Shown: piece by piece, positions 17,771 to 25,215 of the stretch
Position numbering within the stretch: position 1 is the first letter of the stretch
Layout: every line of letters begins with the position of its first letter
From: Butyricimonas sp. Marseille-P3923
GTDB lineage: Bacteria > Bacteroidota > Bacteroidia > Bacteroidales > Marinifilaceae
Direction of reading: 5' to 3'
Assembly: GCF_900184685.1 (NCBI RefSeq)
Contig: NZ_FXXL01000006.1
Coordinates: 248,001-312,000 of the forward strand
DNA: 64,000 nt
Program-made: the position numbers and the translations under genes
Notes under the pieces: generated by a model
What the model was told of the DNA's origin: nothing
Databases searched by the model: none
Seen by the model: only the letters and a program-made list of their open reading frames with translations

Positions 17771-17876
17771 AAATATACTGAAAACAGTTATAGCCGAAAA
17801 ACTATTGATTATCACGCGGGATACAGAACAAGTGTTGGAAATGAACGGTAAAACAATCGAGGTCATTCCCGCGTGA
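17766..17876 (+). pseudogene. Possible coding remnant on the plus strand
   Basis: A 36-codon open stretch without a start codon reads plausibly as protein (ending VLEMNGKTIEVIPA, then TGA). Its last part is bracketed by a 9-base inverted repeat CACGCGGGA/TCCCGCGTG. It may be the 3' end of a lost gene, left when the sigma-FecR interval was rearranged. I do not recognise the family and the evidence is composition only. Confidence 0.25.
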
Positions 17877-17885
17877 AAATGGCTG

Positions 17886-18467
17886 TTAAGCCTGTAAAAG
17901 CAAACACGATTGACTCATCACGAAAAGGAGCAGGATGAAATCGTAATTCGAGAAACTTTCTTTAATTTTCTCCATTCCCCGGTGCAATTGCACCTTCACC
18001 GTGTTTTCGTTCATGGACAATTGCTCCGCGATATCACTGTATTTATAGCCATGCACAAACCGCAAAAGACACACTTCCCGACACCTGTCCGGCAATTCAT
18101 CCATTACTTGCCGGATCTTTTCCAGCACTTCTTCCTCGTCGATCGTGTCAACATTATCGGAATACACTGCCGCCTCCGCGTACAATGCCATATTCCGGTC
18201 TTCGACCTTGGCATCCCGCAGGTAATTGTAGCATCGGTTCCGCACGCTCGTGTAGAGATACGCTTTCAACGATCCCCTGTAATTGGAAAAAACCGATTTC
18301 TCGTAAATCGTGATAAACACTTCCTGCACGATATCATTAGCCACATCTTCCCGGAAAACCATATTCAAAGCGAACGTAAACAACTTATCGAAATACCCAT
18401 CAAACAATTCAGAATAGGCACTCCGGTCATTTCGTCTTAATCGCTCTATCAATATCTGTTCATCCAA
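17886..18467 (-). CDS. ECF RNA polymerase sigma factor (locus 1)
   Basis: 193 residues with region 2 (DVANDIVQEVFITIYEK, LKAYLYTSVRNRCYNYLRD) and region 4 (LPDRCREVCLLRFVHG, YSDIAEQLSMNENTVKVQLHRGMEKI). The start MDEQILIERLRRNDRSAYSELF is typical of the family. A hydrophobic C-terminal tail is present (FILLLFVMSQSCLLLQA). A minus-strand TATTTTTG lies at 18499-18506 but without a spaced -33 box. Its presumed anti-sigma partner starts about 2 kb downstream, beyond the nuclease gene. Confidence 0.93.
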   Translation of the reverse strand: MDEQILIERLRRNDRSAYSELFDGYFDKLFTFALNMVFREDVANDIVQEVFITIYEKSVFSNYRGSLKAYLYTSVRNRCYNYLRDAKVEDRNMALYAEAAVYSDNVDTIDEEEVLEKIRQVMDELPDRCREVCLLRFVHGYKYSDIAEQLSMNENTVKVQLHRGMEKIKESFSNYDFILLLFVMSQSCLLLQA

Positions 18468-18566
18468 AATATTACGTTTTTCTTGTATCCACGGTCAACA
18501 AAAATATTCCTATTTTCGATTCAATAAAAATATTTCCCGCAATTTATTATCAAATTAACATTGCTA

Positions 18567-18596
18567 GCACGAGTACACCGCACACAAGCCTCGTGC
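18567..18596 (-). terminator. Weak terminator after aroA
   Basis: GCACGAG and CTCGTGC form a 7-bp stem around a 16-base loop between aroA and the sigma gene. On the minus strand it is followed by TAGCAATGTTAATTTG, a poor T tract. Confidence 0.3.
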
Positions 18597-18614
18597 CGCA
18601 TAAACCGGAAATCT

Positions 18615-19820
18615 CTAAATCATTAAATTATTAAACTGTTCCCAGAAACCGGGGAATGATTTAGTTACCACCCCGGCATCCCGAATGGTTAACCCGGGAA
18701 ACTTCAACCCGGCAGGAGCAAATGCCATTGCCATACGGTGGTCTTGATACGTGTCTATATCTAATGAAGTCAACGTATTACGCACCTTATCCCAGCACAA
18801 TTCCCCGTGTATCGGCACCTGCAATTTATATCCCAATTTACTTAACTCCCGCGTAACGGCATCCACCCGGTCACACTCCTTTATATATAAGGTTTCGACA
18901 CCCCGCAAATGGAACGGGATACCCGATAAACAACAAGCTACAATCAGAGGAAGAGCCGTATCGGGCATTCCCGACAAATCCGCCTCGAAACGGGGCACTC
19001 GCGCATCATGGGTAGATAAACGAATCCCCCCGGTTACCCTTTCCGTGTGTACCCCTAACTGTTGCCATAACTCGACTTGACGCGCATCACCTTGCAAGTT
19101 ATCGTACTCCAACCCCGGAAGAAAGAGTTTCCCCTCTCCCGCGACAACCAACAACTCGTAAAAAAAAGACGCCGCACTCCAATCGGCACTAACCCGGAAA
19201 GCAGCAGGCATATATTTCCCCCCGGGAATGACTACCCGATTCCCCGCAACACATACCTCTGCCCCGAAGCGACGCATCATTTCCGCCGTCATGTGAATAT
19301 AATCCGCGGAAACGACTTTCCCTTTCAAATCAATCACGAGTCCCCCTTCCACCAAAGGAGCAATCATCATCAACGCCGAAATATACTGGCTACTGACCGA
19401 GGCATCCAAGCAAATCTCTTTCCCCTTCAACACGGCATTCCCAATCCATAAAGGCGGAAAACCCTCTCTCCCCAAATATTCAATATTTGCCCCCAGTTCC
19501 CGCAAAGCCTCCACCAGCACTTTTATCGGTCGCTGCTTCATTCGCCCCGAACCGGTCAATTCCCATACCCCGTCACACAAGGCGAAATAAGCTGCCAAAA
19601 AGCGCATGGCAGTTCCCGCGTGACCGACATCCACGAGTCCGCCCGTTCGGGACAACGCTTCCATCAACACAAGGGTATCATCGCTATCGGACAGATTTTC
19701 AGGCAACACCCCGTCCGCCAACGCACTCAACACGAGAGCCCGGTTGGACACACTCTTGGATGCCGGTAAAATTACCGTGCCTTTTATTTCTTTCCCTTCC
19801 CAAGCGATAACGTTATCCAT
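18615..19820 (-). CDS. aroA: 3-phosphoshikimate 1-carboxyvinyltransferase (EPSP synthase)
   Basis: Sixth step of the shikimate pathway: shikimate 3-phosphate plus phosphoenolpyruvate gives EPSP and phosphate, in the cytoplasm. The 401-residue protein has the N-terminal PASKSVSNRALVLSALADG (Lys22, Arg27 substrate contacts), GHAGTAMRFLAAY (about 66-78; His stands where many homologues have Asn), DLSGMPDTALPLIVACCL, and the C-terminal DIDTYQDHRMAMAFAPAGL. It is a little shorter than the roughly 427-residue E. coli enzyme, as is common in Bacteroidales. It starts 2 bases after aroB ends, so the two pathway genes form an operon. Confidence 0.96.
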   Translation of the reverse strand: MDNVIAWEGKEIKGTVILPASKSVSNRALVLSALADGVLPENLSDSDDTLVLMEALSRTGGLVDVGHAGTAMRFLAAYFALCDGVWELTGSGRMKQRPIKVLVEALRELGANIEYLGREGFPPLWIGNAVLKGKEICLDASVSSQYISALMMIAPLVEGGLVIDLKGKVVSADYIHMTAEMMRRFGAEVCVAGNRVVIPGGKYMPAAFRVSADWSAASFFYELLVVAGEGKLFLPGLEYDNLQGDARQVELWQQLGVHTERVTGGIRLSTHDARVPRFEADLSGMPDTALPLIVACCLSGIPFHLRGVETLYIKECDRVDAVTRELSKLGYKLQVPIHGELCWDKVRNTLTSLDIDTYQDHRMAMAFAPAGLKFPGLTIRDAGVVTKSFPGFWEQFNNLMI

Positions 19821-19822
19821 GC

Positions 19823-20854
19823 TTATATCTGGTTTAATGCTTCCGTAATCTGTTCTTTCGTGCAGTAATTATTGATAGAAAACTGCCCGACATCTTCCAG
19901 AAGTGTAAAATTCACACCTTTACAATCGTTTTTCTTGTCATGCAACATCAATTCATACAATGTATCCACGTGCTCCATAACCGGGTAGGTTGGATAATAT
20001 CTCTTGATAAATTCCCTCACCCGGCGATACACTTCGCCCGGGAAACCTTTCTCGCGCACGGAAAGATACAATTCGGCTATTATTCCCAACGCGATAGCTT
20101 CCCCGTGTAACATATTTTCCCGCCGCATCATGGAACAACTCTCGATGGCATGCCCAATCGTGTGTCCGAAATTCAAGGCTTTACGGATCCCTTTCTCATT
20201 CGGATCCTGAGTCACGATATCATTCTTCACGGACACGGATTTTTTAATTAACTCAAGGAATTCTTCACGCTCGGGCACGTTCGTGTCACAAGCCAATAAC
20301 CGCTCCAGATACTCCATGTCAGACAATAGCCCGTGTTTCAGCATCTCGGCATAACCGGATACCCGTTCCCGAACGGGTAACGTCTGTAATAACGAAACAT
20401 CAATAACCACTCGTTCCGGCTCGCTGAAAGTACCGATCTCGTTTTTCAACCCGTCAAGATTAAACCCCGTTTTCCCGCCTAACGAAGCATCCACTTGTGC
20501 CAGCAAAGTCGTGGGTACATAGATACAACGCATTCCCCGCTTAAACGTCGAAGCGGCGAAACCACCCATATCCGTCACCATACCCCCGCCCACGCATAAT
20601 AATATAGAAGAACGACGAGCTCCCCGCTTACTCAACATAGACCAGACACGGGCAACACTCACCAGTGACTTGTTTTCTTCACCGCAATCGACTACCGCCA
20701 CGTTCAACGGCATCCAATTCACTTTCTCCAGTAACTTATCACAAAAACCGACCGTGTGCTTATCCGCCACGATAAATAATTGCTCATGCCTGACACCTTG
20801 TAACAACTCGGCGAGGACAAGACTCGAATCCGTTGTAAATATAATACGCTCCAT
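19823..20854 (-). CDS. aroB: 3-dehydroquinate synthase
   Basis: Second step of the shikimate pathway: DAHP to 3-dehydroquinate, NAD- and metal-dependent. About 343 residues with the NAD-binding CVGGGMVTDMGGFAASTFKR, PTTLLAQVDASLGGKTG, and the metal-site segments LKHGLL, LNFGHTIGHAIE and LHGEAIALGI. The open frame begins 7 codons upstream (20875), but a minus-strand TAATTTTG box at 20873-20880 would put transcription start near 20866, so the internal ATG (MERIIF) is preferred. First gene of the aroB-aroA operon, divergent from dprA. Confidence 0.95.
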   Translation of the reverse strand: MERIIFTTDSSLVLAELLQGVRHEQLFIVADKHTVGFCDKLLEKVNWMPLNVAVVDCGEENKSLVSVARVWSMLSKRGARRSSILLCVGGGMVTDMGGFAASTFKRGMRCIYVPTTLLAQVDASLGGKTGFNLDGLKNEIGTFSEPERVVIDVSLLQTLPVRERVSGYAEMLKHGLLSDMEYLERLLACDTNVPEREEFLELIKKSVSVKNDIVTQDPNEKGIRKALNFGHTIGHAIESCSMMRRENMLHGEAIALGIIAELYLSVREKGFPGEVYRRVREFIKRYYPTYPVMEHVDTLYELMLHDKKNDCKGVNFTLLEDVGQFSINNYCTKEQITEALNQI

Positions 20855-20872
20855 TTGTCCCATATTTCTGCA

Positions 20873-20880
20873 CAAAATTA
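20873..20880 (-). promoter_or_regulatory. Candidate -7 box of aroB
   Basis: Minus-strand TAATTTTG matches TAnnTTTG. No spaced -33 TTTG is visible. It overlaps the longest possible aroB start and so argues for the shorter one. Confidence 0.4.
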
Positions 20881-20921
20881 CACTATTTCAACCGATACGG
20901 GGAATTAAAATTTAAAATTAA

Positions 20922-20952
20922 TTGTTTTTCTCGCCATAAAAAAATAACTTTG
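20922..20952 (+). promoter_or_regulatory. Bacteroides-type promoter of dprA
   Basis: TTG at 20922-20924, 20 bases, then TAACTTTG at 20945-20952. It overlaps the longest open frame of dprA, so the downstream ATG is the start. Confidence 0.65.
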
Positions 20953-20979
20953 GTCAAATTCATTAAAACTGATCGGCGC

Positions 20980-22092
20980 ATGAACAATGACAATTCTACC
21001 TTGAACCGGGTGGCAATCACAATTGCTCCCAGATTAAACAATGCTTTATATTCTCCCCTATTCCAACAATGTGGCGGCATTACCGGTTTCTTTCAAGAGA
21101 GTGACAAAAATATAGAGTTGCTTTTCAAAGAAAACAACCTGACAAACATTCAACCGGAGCGTTCCCTGTGGCTGCAACTGGCTGAAGAGGAACTAAAGAA
21201 CATGGAAAAACACCGTATTCAAGTCTGCGGAATAGAAGACACGAATTACCCCCGCCTGCTGAAACATTGTGCCGATGCCCCGCTGGTACTTTTCTATAAA
21301 GGTACGCTGGAACCCGACGAAGCCAAGAATATCGCTATCGTGGGTACTCGCAAAGCCACCGATTTAGGCAAAGCCCGCGTGGAAAATATCCTCCAGCAAT
21401 TGGCTGACATGGGATTCCGTCCCAATGTCATCAGCGGGCTGGCTTACGGTATTGACATTGCCGCGCATTCTGCCTGCCTCAGGCACGGGCTTCGGGCACA
21501 AGCCGTGCTCGGTCACGGGTTGCACATGATCTACCCGGCACCCCACAAAAATATAGCGGACAAAATTCTGGAACAAGGTGGAACACTACTTTCCGAATTT
21601 CCAACTTGTGCACCGATACACCCCACGAATTTTCTCCAACGGAACCGCATCGTGGCAGGTATGAGCGAAGCGATACTCGTGGCTGAATCTCCCGTGAAAG
21701 GGGGAGCCATGTCCACCGCACGACAGGCATTATCCTACAGCCGGGATGTCCTCGCCTTCCCCGGTCGCCCAGAAGACACGAACTACACGGGATGCAATAT
21801 GCTCATCAAACAAAATATTGCCGCCCTCGTGGAAAACGTCTCCGACATATTGAAAGCGTTGAATTGGGAACCGCTCCCGACAGCACCTTATCAAACATCA
21901 CTCGATTTGTTCCCCGAATCAAGCGACGAAGACCTTATCAGACAAACTTTGACCGAAGCGGGAGAACAAAACATCGACCAACTCCATCAACTCACCCGGA
22001 TACCCGTCCACGATCTGGCCGTCTTGCTCTTGAAACTGGAACTAGAGGGTATAGTCACCCGGCTTCCCGGTAAATGTTATTCACTTATTTAA
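20980..22092 (+). CDS. dprA: DNA-processing protein DprA
   Basis: Binds incoming single-stranded DNA in the cytoplasm and loads RecA; also called Smf. About 370 residues: N-terminal helix-hairpin-like region, a Rossmann-like core with IAIVGTRKATDLGK, VISGLAYGIDIAAHSACL, LGHGLHMIYPAPH, LLSEFP, NFLQRNRIVAGMSEAILV and SYSRDVLAFPGRPED, and a C-terminal winged-helix region (LHQLTRIPVHDLAVLLLKLELEG). The frame opens 10 codons earlier, but that start lies inside the promoter. Widespread in bacteria not known for natural transformation, so competence is not implied. Confidence 0.95.
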   Translation: MNNDNSTLNRVAITIAPRLNNALYSPLFQQCGGITGFFQESDKNIELLFKENNLTNIQPERSLWLQLAEEELKNMEKHRIQVCGIEDTNYPRLLKHCADAPLVLFYKGTLEPDEAKNIAIVGTRKATDLGKARVENILQQLADMGFRPNVISGLAYGIDIAAHSACLRHGLRAQAVLGHGLHMIYPAPHKNIADKILEQGGTLLSEFPTCAPIHPTNFLQRNRIVAGMSEAILVAESPVKGGAMSTARQALSYSRDVLAFPGRPEDTNYTGCNMLIKQNIAALVENVSDILKALNWEPLPTAPYQTSLDLFPESSDEDLIRQTLTEAGEQNIDQLHQLTRIPVHDLAVLLLKLELEGIVTRLPGKCYSLI

Positions 22093-22189
22093 CCCGTTTT
22101 GTTACAGTTTTATAGCACGGGACGATAAATGATTTTAATTTTAAACTATTATAACGTTTGCGTGTATCAAAAAATAGTGCGAAAAATTT

Positions 22190-22218
22190 TTGGAATCATA
22201 AACAAAAGCATACCTTTG
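22190..22218 (+). promoter_or_regulatory. Promoter of gdhA
   Basis: TTG at 22190-22192 and TACCTTTG at 22211-22218 are spaced 18 bases apart. The leader to the ATG is about 58 bases. Confidence 0.65.
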
Positions 22219-22282
22219 AACCGAATTTCACAATTCAAATTAAAAGATGTTTTTTTAAAGTTTTTACTTAAACAATATTCAA

Positions 22283-23617
22283 ATGAAAGCAGAGATTAAA
22301 GAATTCATGGATGCCTTAAAGGCTAGAACCGTAGGTGAATCAGAATTCCACCAGGCTGTTCAAGAAGTGATCGAAACTGTATGGGATACCTATCAGTCAA
22401 ACCCGAAATACAAGGCTAACAAGATCCTTGAAAAAATGGTAGAACCTGAAAGAGTGATCATGTTCAGAGTACCCTGGATTGATGATAAAGGTGAAGTACA
22501 AATCAACCGTGGTTATAGAGTACAATTCAACAGTGCTATTGGACCCTACAAAGGAGGTTTGCGTTTCCACCCGTCAGTAACCCTTGGTGGATTGAAATTC
22601 TTGGGCTTCGAGCAAACTTTCAAAAACTCTTTGACTACACTCCCGATGGGTGGTGGTAAAGGAGGTTCTGACTTCAACCCGAAAGGAAAATCTGATAACG
22701 AAGTTATGCGTTTCTGCCAAAGCTTCATGACTGAACTTTGCAAACACATCGGTCCTGACACTGACGTACCTGCTGGTGATATCGGTGTTGGTGCTCGTGA
22801 AATCGGTTTCTTGTTCGGACAATACAAGAGAATTCGCAACGAATTCGTTGGTGTATTAACCGGAAAGAACCGCGAATTCGGTGGTTCAAGAGTACGTCCG
22901 GAAGCTACTGGTTACGGTACCGTTTATTTCGCACAACATATGTTGGCTGAAAAAGGTGAGAAGATCGCCGGCAAGACTGTAGCTATCTCTGGTTTCGGTA
23001 ACGTTGCTTGGGGTGCCGCTCAAAAATTAGTTCAATTAGGAGCTAAATTAGTTACTATCTCTGGTCCTGACGGATACATCTATGACGAGAAAGGTTTAAC
23101 TCAAGAAGGTGTAGACTACATGTTGGAATTGCGCGCTAGCAACAACGACGTTGTAGCTCCTTACGCTGAGAAATTCGGTGCTAAATTCTTCCCGAAAGCA
23201 AAACCGTGGGAAGTTAAATGCGACATCGCATTCCCTTGCGCTATCCAAAACGAGTTGAACGAAGAAGATGCCAAGAAATTGGTTGCTAACGGTTGCCAAA
23301 TGGTAGTTGAAACCTCTAACATGGGTTGTACCGCAGAAGCTGTTAACTACTTGAACGAGCACATTACTTTCGCTCCGGGTAAAGCAGCTAACGCCGGTGG
23401 TGTTGCCGTTTCTGGTCTTGAAATGAGCCAAAACTCAATGAGATATAGCTGGACTGCTGAAGAAGTAGACGCTAAATTGTCTCAAATCATGAAAGACATC
23501 CACGATACTTGCGTTAAATTCGGTAAAGAAGGTAACAAGATCAACTATGTTAAGGGTGCTAACATCGGTGGCTTCATCAAAGTTGCCGAGGCTATGTGCG
23601 CTCAAGGACACTGCTAA
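22283..23617 (+). CDS. gdhA: NADP-type glutamate dehydrogenase
   Basis: Interconverts 2-oxoglutarate plus ammonia and glutamate, the main ammonium assimilation step in many Bacteroidales. 444 residues, the usual length of the small hexameric class. The catalytic region PMGGGKGGSDFNPKGKSD has Lys126; VPAGDIGVGAREIGFLFGQY and the coenzyme-binding VAISGFGNVAWGAAQKL follow. NADP preference is by similarity to this class and cannot be read directly. Codon choice is markedly more uniform than in its neighbours (for example GGT, GCT, AAA), consistent with high expression. It has its own promoter and a strong terminator. Confidence 0.96.
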   Translation: MKAEIKEFMDALKARTVGESEFHQAVQEVIETVWDTYQSNPKYKANKILEKMVEPERVIMFRVPWIDDKGEVQINRGYRVQFNSAIGPYKGGLRFHPSVTLGGLKFLGFEQTFKNSLTTLPMGGGKGGSDFNPKGKSDNEVMRFCQSFMTELCKHIGPDTDVPAGDIGVGAREIGFLFGQYKRIRNEFVGVLTGKNREFGGSRVRPEATGYGTVYFAQHMLAEKGEKIAGKTVAISGFGNVAWGAAQKLVQLGAKLVTISGPDGYIYDEKGLTQEGVDYMLELRASNNDVVAPYAEKFGAKFFPKAKPWEVKCDIAFPCAIQNELNEEDAKKLVANGCQMVVETSNMGCTAEAVNYLNEHITFAPGKAANAGGVAVSGLEMSQNSMRYSWTAEEVDAKLSQIMKDIHDTCVKFGKEGNKINYVKGANIGGFIKVAEAMCAQGHC

Positions 23618-23636
23618 TAATACAGTAAGTCTATAT

Positions 23637-23670
23637 AAAAAATCCGCTCCAAATTCGGAGCGGATTTTTT
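23637..23670 (+). terminator. Rho-independent terminator of gdhA
   Basis: A 14-bp perfect stem (AAAAAATCCGCTCC, 6-base loop, GGAGCGGATTTTTT) with the T run forming the 3' arm. Confidence 0.9.
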
Positions 23671-23704
23671 ATTACCCGGAATCAACGATATGAATAGTTT
23701 CCTG

Positions 23705-23712
23705 TACCTTTG
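23705..23712 (+). promoter_or_regulatory. Candidate -7 box of the MATE gene
   Basis: TACCTTTG, 30 bases before the ATG; a -33 element is not evident. Confidence 0.45.
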
Positions 23713-23742
23713 TGCCGTAAAAAATTTAGGAAGATTTTCATC

Positions 23743-25140
23743 ATGCGCTCTCAAGATAAATCACCACAAGGAACTGTTCGTATGGATATGTTGCACGGCA
23801 GCTTGCTGAACAAAATTCTATTGTTTGCACTGCCATTGGCAGCAAGTAGTATCCTGCAACAATTGTTCAACTCGGTGGATGTAGCTGTTGTCGGGAAGTT
23901 TGCCAGCAGTCAGGCTCTTGCAGCAGTAGGAAGCAACGCCTCGGTTATCAGCCTGATGATAAACCTGTTTGTTGGGATATCCGTTGGGGCAAGTGTCGTT
24001 ATCGCGAACTATATCGGACAAAAGAATCAACGCGGTATCAAAAATGCCATACATACCGTTTCCGTGGTCACGCTAGCAAGTGGCGTACTATTACTCGCGG
24101 TCGGATTGCTCATCGCCCGACCTATCCTGGAAATGATGGACACTCCCGATGATGTTATTGACCTAGCCGTCCTATATCTCCGTATCTACTTTCTAGGGAT
24201 GCCCTTCTTCATGATCTACAACTTCGGCGCTGCCATTCTTCGCAGTATGGGCGACACGAAACGCCCTCTCTATTGTCTTATCATTGCCGGACTCATCAAC
24301 ACGGCATTAAATTTATTATTAGTCATCGTCTTCAAAATGAGTGTCGCAGGGGTTGCCATAGGCACAGTCGTATCCAATATGTTTTGCGCCGGCATGATCA
24401 TCTACATCCTTTTACACGAGAAAGAGCCTTTCCGTCTGGAAGGCAAACACATCAAAATATCCCGTCCCGAATTACGAAAAATGCTCCGGATTGGCGTCCC
24501 CGCGGGGGTACAGGGTATGGTATTCTCCATTGCCAATATCTTCATTCAAGCCGCCATCAACCGCTTCGGTTCAAATGCCATCGCCGGCTCTGCCGCAGCC
24601 CTTACCTATGAATATTACTGCTACTTCGTGGTCAGTGCGTTCAGCCAAGCTACCGTCACCTTCATCAGTCAAAACTACGGGGCCGGACAAATCGAACGCT
24701 GCAAGAAAGTATTCCGCCAGACCATGTTACTAAGCGTTGCTTCCTGCGCCATCCTGAACGGATTCTTTGTCTGGCAAAAAGAACTCGCTATCGGAATCTT
24801 CACCTCCAGTCCCGAAGTATTCCGATTTGCCACCCTTCGCATGGAAATCGTATTGCTAACACAAAGCCTCGCCTGTTCCTACGAGATAGCAGGTGCGGCC
24901 CTCCGGGGACTGGGGTATTCCATGCTACCCGCCATACTCACGGTATTCGGCACCTGCGTGTTGCGTTTATTCTGGGTGTACGTCATCTGTCCTCTGTTTC
25001 CCACCTTCGAAACCCTAATGATCATCTATCCCATCTCGTGGATTGTCACGGGGGCTGCCGTATGTATCGCTTATCATATCATTCAAAAGAAGTTGTTCAT
25101 TCCCGAAAAAGCATACAATTTGCTAAATGGCAATAATTGA
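23743..25140 (+). CDS. MATE family efflux transporter
   Basis: 465 residues with about 12 membrane segments and the two-fold MATE repeat. The N-terminal signature is LFALPLAASSILQQLFNSVD and VAVVGKFASSQALAAVGSNA; the second half begins KMLRIGVPAGVQGMVFSIAN with NAIAGSAAALTYEYY and FSQATVTFISQNYGAGQ. It would export cationic or organic compounds using a sodium or proton gradient; substrate unknown. The start is the ATG 11 codons inside the open frame, preceded by AGGAAG. Single gene between two terminators. Confidence 0.93.
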   Translation: MRSQDKSPQGTVRMDMLHGSLLNKILLFALPLAASSILQQLFNSVDVAVVGKFASSQALAAVGSNASVISLMINLFVGISVGASVVIANYIGQKNQRGIKNAIHTVSVVTLASGVLLLAVGLLIARPILEMMDTPDDVIDLAVLYLRIYFLGMPFFMIYNFGAAILRSMGDTKRPLYCLIIAGLINTALNLLLVIVFKMSVAGVAIGTVVSNMFCAGMIIYILLHEKEPFRLEGKHIKISRPELRKMLRIGVPAGVQGMVFSIANIFIQAAINRFGSNAIAGSAAALTYEYYCYFVVSAFSQATVTFISQNYGAGQIERCKKVFRQTMLLSVASCAILNGFFVWQKELAIGIFTSSPEVFRFATLRMEIVLLTQSLACSYEIAGAALRGLGYSMLPAILTVFGTCVLRLFWVYVICPLFPTFETLMIIYPISWIVTGAAVCIAYHIIQKKLFIPEKAYNLLNGNN

Positions 25141-25153
25141 GTATCAGAGATAC

Positions 25154-25200
25154 AAAGGCTACCTTTATTCCCATTCTCCAGAGAATAAGGTAGCCTTTTT
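25154..25200 (+). terminator. Terminator after the MATE gene, possibly bidirectional
   Basis: AAAGGCTACCTTTATTC pairs with GAATAAGGTAGCCTTT (one bulge) and is followed by T on the plus strand. It lies between converging genes and could also slow transcription leaving locus 2, though the minus-strand T tract is poor. A small palindrome GTATCAGAGATAC precedes it. Confidence 0.8.
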
Positions 25201-25215
25201 ATCACTTTTCAAACA

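Noticed and set aside
4114-18467. Polysaccharide utilisation locus for a glycan in locus 1
   Set aside because: No glycoside hydrolase, polysaccharide lyase or sulfatase in the operon; the enzymes present act on proteins.
22093-22121. Terminator after dprA (CCCGT...ACGGG)
   Set aside because: Only a 5-bp stem with a 19-base loop and no T tract.
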